64,000 bases of DNA from Metallosphaera tengchongensis (GTDB lineage: Archaea; Thermoproteota; Thermoprotei_A; Sulfolobales; Sulfolobaceae). Location: the NCBI RefSeq assembly GCF_013343295.1, contig NZ_CP049074.1, positions 911,501-975,500 of the forward strand, read 5' to 3'. A program made the translations under genes and the position numbers. How positions within the stretch are numbered: position 1 is the stretch's first letter; each line of letters starts with the position of its first letter. Shown piece after piece: positions 48,405 through 58,091 of this stretch. The notes beneath the pieces are model-generated. The model saw only the letters and a program-made list of their open reading frames with translations, did no database searches and was not told the origin of the DNA.

Positions 48405-49370
48405 TTACATGACTATCCCTGGCTTTAGGTTTTCAAGACTGTAAAGTAGCATATAACTCCTTGCTCCGGTTATCCGTATAGCATTGAGCGATGCCTCCCT
48501 AATAACCTGCTTATCCCTTCCATGTAACATACAGTAGCAAAGGTAGTCCCAACGTTTGTTGCTTTCCCTTAGCACAACATGGGTTGCCTCGTGGAGGTTG
48601 TCAGCAATCCTTGTACAAGAGTCCTCAATATTCTCCGTATTTATTAATAGCATGGCGTTCTCGTTTATTCCTACCTTGTCACCGTTCAATGTTGCGCCGT
48701 AATCCTTTATTACATGCTTCTTTCTCAACTCCTGAAGTAAATCCACTAGTTCCTCCTCAGTGTATGCAAACTTTTCAGCTAGATGTTTGAATGGTCTCTC
48801 TGTGATTGGCAAAGGAAGCGATAAGGCTTTCAAAAATTCCATGTTTAAGCCCAATTCCTCGGCAGTAGGAATCTTATCAGGGGTTCTCTCACTCTTGCTC
48901 CATGATATCCCCCTAATAATATCATACTTTACAGCTAACTTTAAGTTCTTTTTAGAGAAAAGAATAACATAATCCTCAGCCCTAACATCTTCCATTAAGT
49001 CTCTAACCCTACGTTCTAGAGATTCTTTAGAATCTGCTTTAAGGACATACCATACATTATATCTAGGATGATTCCTTACGAAGTTATGTGTAAGTTCCCT
49101 GATATGAAGGGCTTCCCTCCTAAATTTCTCTAAGTTTTCTAGAGGAATGGAGGCTGCAATTAATGCGCCTTCCATCCCCTTAGACCTAAAATTTACATAC
49201 ATTCCTACTCTCTTGATCACTTCAGCGTCAATAAGTGCCGTAGTCTGGCTTATTACATAATCTTGAGACATTTTCAGTTTATCAGCTATTACTTGAAATG
49301 GGTTCGTAGTTAACGGAAAATTATACTGAAGTTCCATCAAAAGGTTTGCCTGGTTGTTATCGATATTCAT
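48405..49370 (-). CDS. ahbAB: fused siroheme decarboxylase AhbAB
   Basis: Two Lrp/AsnC-like halves in one 321-residue chain, as in siroheme decarboxylase, which removes two acetate carboxyls to give didecarboxysiroheme in the alternative heme pathway. The first half ends with THNFVRNHPRYNVWYVL and the second with ATHVVLRESNKRWDYLCYC, corresponding to the conserved His/Arg/Asn segments of AhbA and AhbB. Each half starts with a winged helix. In most organisms AhbA and AhbB are separate genes. A transcriptional regulator of the Lrp type is the alternative, but the paired motifs favour the enzyme. Confidence 0.8.
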   Translation of the reverse strand: MNIDNNQANLLMELQYNFPLTTNPFQVIADKLKMSQDYVISQTTALIDAEVIKRVGMYVNFRSKGMEGALIAASIPLENLEKFRREALHIRELTHNFVRNHPRYNVWYVLKADSKESLERRVRDLMEDVRAEDYVILFSKKNLKLAVKYDIIRGISWSKSERTPDKIPTAEELGLNMEFLKALSLPLPITERPFKHLAEKFAYTEEELVDLLQELRKKHVIKDYGATLNGDKVGINENAMLLINTENIEDSCTRIADNLHEATHVVLRESNKRWDYLCYCMLHGRDKQVIREASLNAIRITGARSYMLLYSLENLKPGIVM

Positions 49371-49429
49371 AAAATATATTCTACGGGTGGAAGTTAAAAA
49401 CCTGACCTAGTTGCAAATAAATAGGGTTC

Positions 49430-49523
49430 TTAAATTTGACCTCCTCCTTGCCTTAAAGGCCGAGGGTTCTGCCACGGTCTAAAGCATTACTCTCCTTTAC
49501 GGGATTTACTCCGTTGGATGAGA
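49430..49523 (-). other. possible IS200/IS605 right-end remnant
   Basis: Downstream of the tnpB remnant, a G/C-rich segment (CCTTGCCTTAAAGGCCGAGG, 49447-49466) and the following GAGG/CCTC-type repeats resemble the right end and guide-RNA region of IS200/IS605 elements. A related segment occurs near 3405. No intact left end was seen. Confidence 0.3.
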
Positions 49524-50335
49524 CTAAGAAGGAGAGGGCTTTTTCAGCTTGTCTAGTATTTTCTTTATTCCCGAATTTATTATGTTCAGAGGACCGTTGA
49601 CGTCGCTGTCTAGTCTGTGACTTAAAGGACAAGTGGCCATCCCCCTAGGCTTCCTCTCGGTCTTAATGCCGTGGAAAGCACAGGATCTTGAGGTGTTATA
49701 CTCAACCACCCTTGAGGTGTTATACTCAACCACCAAGGATGTCTCTATACCATACCGGTGGAGCTTGTACATTATAGCATGGACAAGTTTACGGTAAGAC
49801 CAGATGTTCACGGTGAACCTGGTGCCCTTGTCCTGGGAGATGGAGTAAGGGTGCCTACGTAGACTGTTGAAACGCCTAGTCGCCATAACATCTTAGCTGG
49901 GTCTGAAGCTAAAGTCCTGTAGTAGTGAAGGAGTCTACGGTAGAGCTCCATAAATACTCTTTCCCTTTCCTTTAGCACTTCATCTCTAGCGTTAAGTCCC
50001 TGGATCTTTTCTGCTTCTCTTTAGCTTGTCTAGTTCAGCCGTCTTTTTCTGGAAGTAGAAGTAGTCTGGCTTTACAGTAGAACCACGGTAAAATAGGACA
50101 GTTCCATCGTTGACTACAACTGTTGCTAACATGTTTACACCAAGGTCTATGGACACTACCTTATCACCTTTAGGTGTCTCGACCTGAACCTTGTCCCTTT
50201 CACCGTGGACGATGAGGGAGCCCTTAATTGGCTTATTACTCTTCTTAGCAGTGACCCTCCCAACGTCTACATGGATGCAAGCCTAGAACTTGTTCCCTTC
50301 AATATGTATCTCTAGCCTAGGAGTATATGGAAAAT
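49524..50335 (-). pseudogene. tnpB: degraded tnpB of an IS200/IS605-type element
   Basis: Remnant of a TnpB RNA-guided nuclease. Conceptual translation in pieces gives KGSLIVHGERDKVQVETPKG, VVSIDLGVNMLATVVV (the RuvC-I segment with its Asp) and near the end the zinc-finger and RuvC-III region (CPLSHRLDSDVNGPLNI). It is broken by a stop at 50283-50285 (a TAG in the segment before ACIHVDVG) and by frame changes around 50000-50015 and 49850-49880; the N-terminal third is missing. A 24-base tandem duplication at 49687-49734 repeats eight codons (VVEYNTSR). No transposase gene tnpA is present. It can no longer make a functional protein. Confidence 0.85.
49687..49734 (-). repeat. 24-bp tandem duplication inside tnpB remnant
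   Basis: Two perfect head-to-tail copies of 24 bases (49687-49710 and 49711-49734). The duplication is in frame and sits just before the zinc-finger Cys of tnpB, so it is probably a slippage product after or during decay. Confidence 0.95.
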
Positions 50336-50516
50336 TGTTTAAAAACTTTAACCCCACCTTTAAAGCCAAGGTTTGTCTTTCTATTATCAGTGACGAGCTG
50401 ATTATATAGTTTATTAAAATTTTATAGAGAATATATAACTTAATATTAAGTCAACTGAAACAATTTTTACATAAGTTTTGATCCAGTAAAGTTATCACTT
50501 TGTCAGTTTATGAAAC

Positions 50517-51728
50517 TCACTCCACTAATTTGACTTCAATATTTTCGTTTTGAAGATCTACAATAAACTTCCCTAAGACTTCTTGCTCAGCAACCTCGAA
50601 CATAACGTATATCTTCGTGTATCCTGGCAGAACATCGCTACTTACCCTATCATGGATAACGTCTATTATGTTACCTCTTATCTGCGCAATATGGCTTAGA
50701 ACTCTATTGAGATAGCCAGGTTTGTCTGGGACAATAACTCTAGCTTTTACAATTCTTTTACTTTTATAAAGTGTTTTGTCTATAATTCTAGCTAGCAACG
50801 ACATATCAATGTTTCCTCCACTTAAGACGACCATCACTTTCTTGTCCCTTATATTCACTTTTCCGCTTAACAAAGCTGCCAGAGAGGAGGCGCCTGCAGG
50901 TTCCACTACCGCCTTATTTCTTTCCATCAATAATACCAGGGCTGAAGCAATTTCATCATCGTCCACAAGAACTATATCATCTACATAATTTGAAATAATA
51001 TCAAAGGTTAAATTAGAGGGAGATTTGACTAAAATTCCGTCTGCAATGGAGTATGACGGTTCTATTTCAGTTAGCCTTCCTAGATCTTTGGAGATCTTCA
51101 AGGACGGAGAGGCATAAGACTGTACTCCTATTACCTTGATATTATTACTAACTTCCTTCAACGCTAGCGATATTCCAGATATTAGTCCTCCACCCCCTAT
51201 GGGAACCACCACTACATCTGGTTTCTCTTTGGCTATTTCTAATCCAAGCGTCCCCTGACCTGCAATAACGTATGGATCATCGTAAGGGTGAACCAATGTT
51301 AGATTTCTCTCTCTTATTAATTCCTCAGCCTTTTTCATGCTTTCGTGGATATACCTACCGTACAGAATGACCTCGGCTCCATATCCCTTCGTCGCCCTGT
51401 ACTTTGACACAGGTGCTGTCTCGGGCATCACTATAACTGACCTGATATTAAGTGACATAGAAGCGTAAGCAACTCCCTGGGCATGATTCCCAGCTGAAAC
51501 TGCAATGACCCCTTTCTCTCTTTCCTCTTGCTTCATGTTCAAGATCTTGCTAAACGCTCCCCTAACCTTGAAAGAGCCTGTCTTTTGAAGGTTCTCCAGT
51601 TTCAAGAAAACTTGAGATCCAGTCATCCTCGAAAAAGTGGTTGAGTGATCCACTGGCGTTTCGTGAATGTAAGGGCTTATTAGCTCTCTAGTTTTGCGAA
51701 TATTTTGCTGAATTTGTTTTATTTCCAT
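50517..51728 (-). CDS. ilvA: threonine ammonia-lyase
   Basis: PLP enzyme deaminating threonine to 2-oxobutyrate for isoleucine synthesis or catabolism. The 403 residues have the PLP lysine segment [38 protein letters not shown], the VVLSGGNID phosphate loop and a single C-terminal ACT-like domain ([20 protein letters not shown]). The short regulatory domain resembles the TdcB/archaeal form. It is 26 bases downstream of the HIT gene start region on the same strand and may be cotranscribed with it. Confidence 0.92.
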   Translation of the reverse strand: MEIKQIQQNIRKTRELISPYIHETPVDHSTTFSRMTGSQVFLKLENLQKTGSFKVRGAFSKILNMKQEEREKGVIAVSAGNHAQGVAYASMSLNIRSVIVMPETAPVSKYRATKGYGAEVILYGRYIHESMKKAEELIRERNLTLVHPYDDPYVIAGQGTLGLEIAKEKPDVVVVPIGGGGLISGISLALKEVSNNIKVIGVQSYASPSLKISKDLGRLTEIEPSYSIADGILVKSPSNLTFDIISNYVDDIVLVDDDEIASALVLLMERNKAVVEPAGASSLAALLSGKVNIRDKKVMVVLSGGNIDMSLLARIIDKTLYKSKRIVKARVIVPDKPGYLNRVLSHIAQIRGNIIDVIHDRVSSDVLPGYTKIYVMFEVAEQEVLGKFIVDLQNENIEVKLVE

Positions 51729-51754
51729 CAGGAAAACCCTGCCTTCATCATTTA

Positions 51755-52264
51755 TCAGCGATCGAAGACCTCTTCACCACATATAGATGAGGTTCTCAAT
51801 TTCTTATATGTTTCATCTAATGTCTCAGGAAGAACTTTGGTGTCCCCTATAACAGGCATGAAATTAGCATCACCGCTCCACCTAGGAACCACGTGAACGT
51901 GAACGTGTTGATCTATACCTGCACCTGCGATTCTTCCTATGTTTATTCCAACATTGAATCCATCGGGAGAGTATATCTCCCTTAGGACTTTTAATGCCCT
52001 AGAAGTAAAGGCGAATATCTCCATTGCTTCATCCTTCTCTAACAATTCGAGCGAAGGTAAGTGCCTATAAGGCACTACCATCAAATGGCCTGGATTGTAT
52101 GGATATTTATTGAGAATTATAAACGACTTCCTCCCCCTACAAACTAACAAGTTTTCCTTATCCATTGTCTCTTGAGTTACCCTACAGAATAAACAACCTT
52201 CCTGTTTACCCTTGGATGCATCGGCGATGTACTTAGACCTCCAAGGAGCCCATAAATGATCCAT
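51755..52264 (-). CDS. HIT family hydrolase (Ap4A phosphorylase-like)
   Basis: A 169-residue protein with the histidine triad [10 protein letters not shown] near residue 120 and a zinc-like N-terminal CLFC. The start [13 protein letters not shown] is the common opening of Ap4A-type HIT proteins. The substrate is probably a dinucleoside polyphosphate or AMP-linked compound, by family. The ATG at 52264 is preferred to 52273 because the GAGG overlaps the earlier ATG. It lies between radA and ilvA. Confidence 0.88.
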   Translation of the reverse strand: MDHLWAPWRSKYIADASKGKQEGCLFCRVTQETMDKENLLVCRGRKSFIILNKYPYNPGHLMVVPYRHLPSLELLEKDEAMEIFAFTSRALKVLREIYSPDGFNVGINIGRIAGAGIDQHVHVHVVPRWSGDANFMPVIGDTKVLPETLDETYKKLRTSSICGEEVFDR

Positions 52265-52304
52265 GTTCCTCATTAATCTGAAGTGAAGGACTATAAAGCT
52301 GTTT

Positions 52305-53279
52305 TTACTCTTCGGCGTCCCTTATGCCTGTATTAGTTATGCTGAAAACCACCTCTCCTTCTGGGAGATGAGGTGCGTCAACCATCCTGGCTATCCTTCT
52401 ATTTCCTCTACTTTTCTTTATTTGAACTCTTATTCCCGGCACGTGGTATAACGTGTGCCCACCTACTGCTACTGTGGGATCGCCATAAAACATGTCAGGT
52501 CTAGCCATAACTTGGTTAGTAACTATTACTGCTAGGTCATATATTTCCGCAAGCCTAACAAGTTGATGAAGGTGCCTGTTTAATTTTTGCTGTCTAACTG
52601 CGAGGTTTTCTCTCCCTGAATACTCAGCCCTGAAGTGAGAGGTAACTGAATCCACTACGATCAGCTTGATACTCTCGTCCCTCGCTATGATATCTTGTAG
52701 TTCCTCAACTATGGCAATCTGATGGTCAGTATTAATGGCTCTGATGCTCATGATGTTCTGGAGTACTTCTTTTGGATCCAAGCCTATAGCTGATGCCATG
52801 GCCTTTATCCTTTCTGTCCTGAAGGTACCTTCAGTGTCTATATATAACGCTTTTCCAGACAATCCTCCCTTCTCGGGGGGAAGCTGGACGTTAACGGAGA
52901 CTTGATGACAGATCTGAGTTTTCCCTGAACCGAACTCCCCGAATAGCTCGGTCATGGTCCTGGTCTCTATTCCACCCCCTAGCAAGCCATCCAAAGCCTG
53001 GCTCCCTGTGGTTATCTTCTTTACGTTGGCTCTCTCTTGTTCTATTTCTAGGGCCGTTTTGAACCTTATATCTAGCGCATCTCTAGCCTCCTTAATTATT
53101 CTCTGTGCTGTTGTTAACGGTATTCCAGCAGCTGTGCTTAGATCCTGCGGCGAGGCGACAGCGATTGACTCCAATGTTGAATAACCTGCCTCCGTAAGTT
53201 TTCCCAATAACGCTTGTCCAACTCCAGAAAGATCTTTAATGGTCTTGATCTTTTTCTTCTCCTCTACCTGGTCTGCCAT
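52305..53279 (-). CDS. radA: DNA repair and recombination protein RadA
   Basis: Archaeal Rad51/RecA-type recombinase, 324 residues. An N-terminal helix-hairpin-helix domain (about residues 12-70, [14 protein letters not shown]) is followed by the ATPase core with Walker [16 protein letters not shown], Walker [16 protein letters not shown], and the L2 loop region ([20 protein letters not shown]). It forms filaments on single-stranded DNA for strand exchange. It is transcribed leftward, 65 bases from the PUA-protein gene end. Confidence 0.97.
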   Translation of the reverse strand: MADQVEEKKKIKTIKDLSGVGQALLGKLTEAGYSTLESIAVASPQDLSTAAGIPLTTAQRIIKEARDALDIRFKTALEIEQERANVKKITTGSQALDGLLGGGIETRTMTELFGEFGSGKTQICHQVSVNVQLPPEKGGLSGKALYIDTEGTFRTERIKAMASAIGLDPKEVLQNIMSIRAINTDHQIAIVEELQDIIARDESIKLIVVDSVTSHFRAEYSGRENLAVRQQKLNRHLHQLVRLAEIYDLAVIVTNQVMARPDMFYGDPTVAVGGHTLYHVPGIRVQIKKSRGNRRIARMVDAPHLPEGEVVFSITNTGIRDAEE

Positions 53280-53344
53280 TTCTTATCACACTCAATCTTC
53301 TAATTCATACTCATTAAACCATAACAATAAATACTTATCCTATA

Positions 53345-53854
53345 CTATCCTCCCTCCCTTAAATACCATCCTATATCTAATTCTGGTATTATCTCCGTTT
53401 CATTTCCTAACTTCCTTAGCTTCAAGAAAGCTAAGAAGTCCCCTCTCTTGTCCCGAAGTAGGCCCCGCCAGAAAGAGTAGCTATCTTTGATAATTACAGT
53501 TTTACCATATAGCACCTTGCTCGCTAAAGCTTCAGGAAGATGTATCACGTTGTGACATGCCTTCACCATGTATTGACCTAAAGGCAACATGGGAACAACT
53601 TTTCGTTCAGTTACCATTAGCAAAGGTATTCCCAACTGGCTCGGTTTTGGGATTTCCGATAACCCGACCTTCTGCTTGATGATATCAGGAACTTTTCCGT
53701 TGAACCCGTATATAATTCCGTTAAGTTTATAAAAGTTAAATGAGTATAATTCTGTTATTTCTTTACAACCATAGATTAAACCTATGGTGTGTAGTATTGA
53801 TTTAATGGCTCCTAAGTCAACTTCCTCAAAATCTATTCCTTTCTTATGGAACAT
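53345..53854 (-). CDS. PUA-domain RNA-binding protein, Nip7-like
   Basis: A 169-residue protein with a C-terminal PUA-like domain (PMLPLGQYMVKACHNVIHLPEALASKVLYGKTVIIKDS region) and an N-terminal alpha-beta domain. It resembles Nip7 or UPF0113-type ribosome-biogenesis proteins; the exact family is not certain. Its start overlaps the 3' end of the RNA m5C methyltransferase gene by 22 bases, so both are probably made together and may act on the same RNA. Confidence 0.65.
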   Translation of the reverse strand: MFHKKGIDFEEVDLGAIKSILHTIGLIYGCKEITELYSFNFYKLNGIIYGFNGKVPDIIKQKVGLSEIPKPSQLGIPLLMVTERKVVPMLPLGQYMVKACHNVIHLPEALASKVLYGKTVIIKDSYSFWRGLLRDKRGDFLAFLKLRKLGNETEIIPELDIGWYLREGG

Positions 53855-54846
53855 ACAAAGAATCCCTCCATCCCGTTGGAGTGAGGATATGTTCTAATGC
53901 AGTCCTCTATCTCACGCTCAAACTCTATTCCCTTGTACACCGTTAGGCCCCTCTCTGCAGGAAAACCGCTTATCCTCTCTATTTTTGCATTCATATATTT
54001 TACAACAAAATTTACAACAAATTCGTCTTCTTCAGGGGCTACACTGCATGTAGAATATACTAGTCTTCCACCTCTCTTTAGCGCTTTGTACGCTGAGACC
54101 AGAAGCTCTAATTGAGTCTTTAGAAATTTCTTTAAATCTTCTGGTTGGGTCCTCGTCTTTCTAAGAGGATCAAGTGGCATTAAACCTTCTCCTGAGCATG
54201 GAGCATCCAGCAAAATCTTGTCAAAGGATAATCCTAACCTAAGTACATCTTCACCATTCATCTGAAACAGAATAGTGTTAGCTACACCTAACCTGGACAA
54301 GTTAGATTTTATTTTTTGTATCCTTCTCTGGTTTTTTTCAAGTCCTATTATCAGACCCCTATTTTTCATCAACTGGGCCATATGGGTTGTTTTGCCCCCT
54401 GGTGAGGACGCCATATCTAGAACTATATCCTCTTCGCTGGGAGATAGAACCTCGGGTGGTATCAAAGAGGCTTTTCCTTGAATATAATAGAACCCCTTCA
54501 TGTATTCCAAGGTAGCTCCTAAAGAGGGTCTCTCAGGGGATTTCTTTACCTCATAGCCAAATTTACTCCAACCAATTTTTGAGAGCGAAAATTTTCTTTC
54601 GCTTAATAAATCGACTAGTTTGTCACAGTCGGTTTTCAAGGTGTTGCACCTCACCACTTGTTTCAGCGGTACCGAGCAGGACGAAAGGAAGTCCTCTGTT
54701 TTACTTCCCAGAAAGTTTAGGTACCTATCTACCATGTAACTTAGTACACCGTACTTCTCAGCTAGTTTTTCCTCTTCTTCTCCGATTTTATAGGAAAACA
54801 GCTTTTCCTCATTCTTTTTTAGATAGTACTCAATCCCATTCACCAT
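53833..54846 (-). CDS. RNA 5-methylcytosine methyltransferase (NOL1/NOP2/Sun family)
   Basis: Methylates C5 of cytosine in rRNA or tRNA. The 337 residues show the SAM motif LDMASSPGGKTTHMAQL, IGLEKNQRRIQKI, the catalytic PC in LDAPCSGEGL and the second Cys in YSTCSVAPEEDE, both needed for C5 chemistry. The N-terminal region carries a substrate-binding helical part. The start ATG is directly adjacent to the ATG of the divergent CYTH gene with no bases between. Confidence 0.9.
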   Translation of the reverse strand: MVNGIEYYLKKNEEKLFSYKIGEEEEKLAEKYGVLSYMVDRYLNFLGSKTEDFLSSCSVPLKQVVRCNTLKTDCDKLVDLLSERKFSLSKIGWSKFGYEVKKSPERPSLGATLEYMKGFYYIQGKASLIPPEVLSPSEEDIVLDMASSPGGKTTHMAQLMKNRGLIIGLEKNQRRIQKIKSNLSRLGVANTILFQMNGEDVLRLGLSFDKILLDAPCSGEGLMPLDPLRKTRTQPEDLKKFLKTQLELLVSAYKALKRGGRLVYSTCSVAPEEDEFVVNFVVKYMNAKIERISGFPAERGLTVYKGIEFEREIEDCIRTYPHSNGMEGFFVCSIRKE

Positions 54847-55380
54847 ATGACCGATGTTGTAGAAAGGGAGATAAAAGTAAAACTAACAATAGATCCTGAA
54901 GCGTTCCTTAATACCCTTCTAAAGGAAGGCTACACTTATGAAGGAGAGGAAATTCATGAGGACATATACTTGAATGGCGAGAACAAAGATTTCAGGAAAA
55001 CTGATGAAGCACTTAGACTTAGGTTAGTGAACGGTCGAGCTGAACTCACATATAAGGGACCTAGACTAGGAACCAAAAGCAAGTCTAGGGAGGAGGTCAC
55101 AGTTACCCTGGACGATAAGAACGGGATGCTTAAAATACTTGAGAAATTGGGGTATAGAGCAGTCTTCACCATAAAGAAGAGAAGGAAACTCCTGAAAAAG
55201 AACGGATTTACGGTTTGTATAGATTCTGTAGAGGATCTTGGAGACTTCCTTGAGATTGAAGGGATCAATGTATCGGAGGATGAGTTGATGAACTTCTTTA
55301 ACAACTTTAGAGAAAAATTTAAAATAAAAGGAGATATAATATATAAATCATATCTTGAAATGAGGGTAGGAAAAAGTTGA
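54847..55380 (+). CDS. CYTH-domain protein (class IV adenylate cyclase-like)
   Basis: A 177-residue CYTH (CyaB-thiamine triphosphatase) protein with EREIKVKL at the start, EALRLRLVNGRAELTYKGP, KSREEVTVTL and FTVCIDSVEDLGDFLEIEG. These line the catalytic tunnel with acidic and basic residues. Members act on triphosphate groups (cyclase, thiamine triphosphatase or RNA triphosphatase); the substrate here is unknown. The ATG starts immediately next to the divergent gene. The stop overlaps the next gene (TTGA). Confidence 0.85.
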   Translation: MTDVVEREIKVKLTIDPEAFLNTLLKEGYTYEGEEIHEDIYLNGENKDFRKTDEALRLRLVNGRAELTYKGPRLGTKSKSREEVTVTLDDKNGMLKILEKLGYRAVFTIKKRRKLLKKNGFTVCIDSVEDLGDFLEIEGINVSEDELMNFFNNFREKFKIKGDIIYKSYLEMRVGKS

Positions 55381-56183
55381 CAGTAGCAATATTAACTGAC
55401 TTTGGTGCCTCAGACAATTACAATGGAGTTATGGAGGCTGTAATTAAGAAGTTTAATAGACATGTAGATATAACATATATTTCTCCCAATGCTAAGAATT
55501 TTAACGTAATTGCTGGCTCATATTTGCTATATACATCCTACAGATACTTCAGAAAGAATACGATCTTTCTTACTGTTATAGATCCTGGAGTTGGAACCAG
55601 TAGGAAGGCGATCATAATCAGAACTAACAACTATCACTTCGTTGGACCTGACAATGGAGTCCTTTACCCCGCCTCGATCGAGGATGGAATTATAAGTGCA
55701 GTAGAAATAAGTAATAGGAAAATTTATCTCGCCAAAGAGATATCAAACACCTTCCACGGAAGGGACATCTTTTCCATCACAGCAGCTTTGATTTCCTTGA
55801 AGGTCCCGTTGGACACGTTCGGAAACCAGCTTAAAAAAGAGCAAATCCAAAAATTAGATTTAGGGTCATATAGAAACAACGAGAAGATCTGCACCAAAGT
55901 GCTTTACGTTGACCATTTTGGGAACGTAAGCCTTGGGATCAAAAACGTAAAGGTCAAGCAAGGTCAAATGGCAGAGATTGAGACTGGAGGAAAACGCTTC
56001 GTTGTGTTAACTGCTAAGACCTTTCAGGACAGCGAAAAAGACCTCCTTCTATACAGAAATGGTTACGGTTTTCTTGAACTAGGATTAAATAAGGCAGATG
56101 CCTCAGTAGTCCTTAATGTGAAAGAAGGTGATGAGATCTGCGTAGAGCAATCTATCCTGGAAGATTTCAGCCCTTTCATTTAG
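55377..56183 (+). CDS. S-adenosylmethionine hydrolase (DUF62 family)
   Basis: SAM hydroxide adenosyltransferase family (268 residues), splitting SAM to adenosine and methionine in characterised members. Motifs are [46 protein letters not shown] and [14 protein letters not shown] start overlaps the previous stop. Its 3' end overlaps nadM (56138) by 46 bases in another frame, so the three genes CYTH-DUF62-nadM are translationally linked. Confidence 0.9.
   Translation: MTVAILTDFGASDNYNGVMEAVIKKFNRHVDITYISPNAKNFNVIAGSYLLYTSYRYFRKNTIFLTVIDPGVGTSRKAIIIRTNNYHFVGPDNGVLYPASIEDGIISAVEISNRKIYLAKEISNTFHGRDIFSITAALISLKVPLDTFGNQLKKEQIQKLDLGSYRNNEKICTKVLYVDHFGNVSLGIKNVKVKQGQMAEIETGGKRFVVLTAKTFQDSEKDLLLYRNGYGFLELGLNKADASVVLNVKEGDEICVEQSILEDFSPFI
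56127..56132 (+). promoter_or_regulatory. Shine-Dalgarno for the CTG start of nadM
   Basis: GGTGAT inside the DUF62 coding sequence, five bases before a CTG codon at 56138. It matches the ribosome-binding sites used elsewhere in this window (for example infB, rpoA1, rps15), which supports CTG as the initiation codon. Confidence 0.65.
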
Positions 56184-56659
56184 GGCACCTAAGTGTAGTC
56201 AAGTGGAGTTTGGAGAGAGTAGATGAACTTATCATCTTGATAGGGAGTGCTCAAGAGAGTCACACTCTGTCCAACCCCTTTACCGCTGGCGAGAGAGTAG
56301 AAATGATTAGGAAAGCAATGAATAATGAGGGAATTCCTGGAGATAGATATTACCTTATCCCCATCCCCGACATTCTCATGAATAATGTTTGGGCTTATCA
56401 CGTAAGGATGTACGTTCCCAGTTTCCAAACCGTTGTGGCCAGAAACCCATTGGTTCTGAGGCTTTTTAGGGAGGCTGGAAACGATATTTTAGTTCCACCC
56501 TCCTTCCAACGGGAGAAATATAATTCAACTTTAATAAGAAAGTACATCATAACCGGAGAGGAATGGAGCGACCTTGTCCCCAACGAAGTCTATACTTTCA
56601 TAAAAAGTATAAAAGGTGACGAAAGATTAAGGGAAATAACAGGTACTGATAAGAGGTGA
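56138..56659 (+). CDS. nadM: nicotinamide-nucleotide adenylyltransferase with CTG start
   Basis: Makes NAD from NMN and ATP. The frame reads [20 protein letters not shown] from a CTG at 56138, giving the complete nucleotide-binding motif [10 protein letters not shown], then the [20 protein letters not shown] segment. Total length is 173 residues, normal for archaeal NadM. The first ATG- or TTG-type start downstream of the motif would delete the active site, and the only candidates upstream are CTG or a stop (TGA at 56132-56134). The GGTGAT five bases ahead makes CTG the best choice. It overlaps the DUF62 gene 3' end and is followed by the thioesterase. Confidence 0.9.
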   Translation: MRRAIYPGRFQPFHLGHLSVVKWSLERVDELIILIGSAQESHTLSNPFTAGERVEMIRKAMNNEGIPGDRYYLIPIPDILMNNVWAYHVRMYVPSFQTVVARNPLVLRLFREAGNDILVPPSFQREKYNSTLIRKYIITGEEWSDLVPNEVYTFIKSIKGDERLREITGTDKR

Positions 56660-57585
56660 AATGTTTGTATAGGACTGAGACGTTCTATAACGTTTTTCCT
56701 TGGCATACAAACCACTTTGGCTCTCTCCATGGAGGAATATACATGAGTTGGCTAATCGACTCCGCTGGGATATTAATGTCCAGTGTTAGCCAGGGGAATT
56801 ATCTTTTGGCCTCTGTGGATTACCTTTACTTGGTTAAGCCCGCTAGAATTGATGATGTAGTCAGAGTAATAGCCGAAGCCAAGGCCTCCTGGAGGAGCTC
56901 GGTCGAAATCGAGGTTAGGGGATGCATAAAGAGAAACGGAAAGGAAGAGCTTGGTGCCATCGGTCTTATGAGTTACGTGGCAGTGGATGAAAACGGCAGA
57001 CCTAGACCCATAAAGGCTGAGATACCGTCCAATCCCGATGCTGAGCTCAGGAGAGCAAGGAGGTTGGAGAGGAAAAAATTAACCGCAGAGGATACATCGG
57101 AACTTCTCCCCGGCATGACCTTTGGAAGGAGTTACATTAGGACAATTTACCCTGAACATGGGTTTACTAATGGGATACTTTACGCTGGAAAGATGTATAC
57201 CATGCTTGACGAAGCGTTGGCCATCGTAGCAAAACTCTATTCCAAGGGAAACACCTTCACCGCTAGTGCAGGAGCTGTGGACTTTCTCAACCCTGTGAGG
57301 ATAGGAGATATCTTGGAAATCCAGGGGGCCATAGAGTATACTGGAAATACATCTCTTGATGTAGGGGCTAAGATATTCGCTATAAATCACTTCAGAGGCA
57401 CTAAGACTTTAGTGGGAAGAACTGTTTTCTCATTCGTTGCCATAGATGACCAAGGAAAGCCCAGACCAATTAATAAGCTTGAACCAGCATCGGAATACGA
57501 AAGGAGAATCATGGAAATGAGATTGAAGGAAAGGGAGGAAAGAATAAAGATAGGGAAGACACTTCAGCAGCGGGAGTGCCAGTGA
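56656..57585 (+). CDS. double hotdog acyl-CoA thioesterase
   Basis: Two hotdog domains in 309 residues: [22 protein letters not shown] (residues 17-38) and later [23 protein letters not shown], each followed by a beta sheet ending in [12 protein letters not shown] and [12 protein letters not shown]. This is the YciA/BFIT-like arrangement hydrolysing acyl-CoA. Starting with GTG it overlaps nadM by four bases. It converges on the DUF99 gene with a 22-base overlap. Confidence 0.85.
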   Translation: MKCLYRTETFYNVFPWHTNHFGSLHGGIYMSWLIDSAGILMSSVSQGNYLLASVDYLYLVKPARIDDVVRVIAEAKASWRSSVEIEVRGCIKRNGKEELGAIGLMSYVAVDENGRPRPIKAEIPSNPDAELRRARRLERKKLTAEDTSELLPGMTFGRSYIRTIYPEHGFTNGILYAGKMYTMLDEALAIVAKLYSKGNTFTASAGAVDFLNPVRIGDILEIQGAIEYTGNTSLDVGAKIFAINHFRGTKTLVGRTVFSFVAIDDQGKPRPINKLEPASEYERRIMEMRLKEREERIKIGKTLQQRECQ

Positions 57586-58091
57586 CCCACAGTCCTACCT
57601 ATAACGTGGGCCAACCTGATTGGTTCTGGATACTTAGAGACTAATTGATACCTCTCTATTATTCCCTTGGCGTACCTAAGTTCTAGGTCGGACTCTATAT
57701 ACACCGGTCCGTTCCTTGTTTCAATTCTTACTAAGTTCTTTATGAAGTTTAGTATAATCTCCTTCCTTCTATCATGGAAATGTTTTTCCAGGGCTAGCTC
57801 TACCTTTTGTAGATTAGGCTTCCCTCCATAAAATAGAATGTAGTTCCTCCTAGGTACAATATAATTGAAACCGGCGTAAGTAATTCCGTCAAATATTGTT
57901 GTAACCCCCCAGCTAATCCTCTCAAACACTTCAGTGCCGTCATCCCCGTCAACTGTAATGAAGTCTATCTTCACGTCCTTAAAGTACAGGTCTTCATAGA
58001 GGGTTACAATAAGGGGAGCCTTTCCTCTCCTTCCCTTATAGGAAAGGGGGAAGAAACCGTCATCTACGCCAGATATCAACAAATCTCTCAT
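57564..58091 (-). CDS. DUF99 family protein
   Basis: A 175-residue archaeal protein of the DUF99/UPF0215 type with the opening [30 protein letters not shown] and a His/Arg-containing end ([11 protein letters not shown]). An endonuclease V-like fold has been suggested for the family; activity is not known. It overlaps orc1-1 by 32 bases and is therefore probably translated from the same message. Confidence 0.75.
   Translation of the reverse strand: MRDLLISGVDDGFFPLSYKGRRGKAPLIVTLYEDLYFKDVKIDFITVDGDDGTEVFERISWGVTTIFDGITYAGFNYIVPRRNYILFYGGKPNLQKVELALEKHFHDRRKEIILNFIKNLVRIETRNGPVYIESDLELRYAKGIIERYQLVSKYPEPIRLAHVIGRTVGHWHSRC

Noticed and set aside
56210-56659. nadM starting at the later TTG
   Set aside because: It would remove the [10 protein letters not shown] nucleotide-binding motif encoded just upstream in the same frame.
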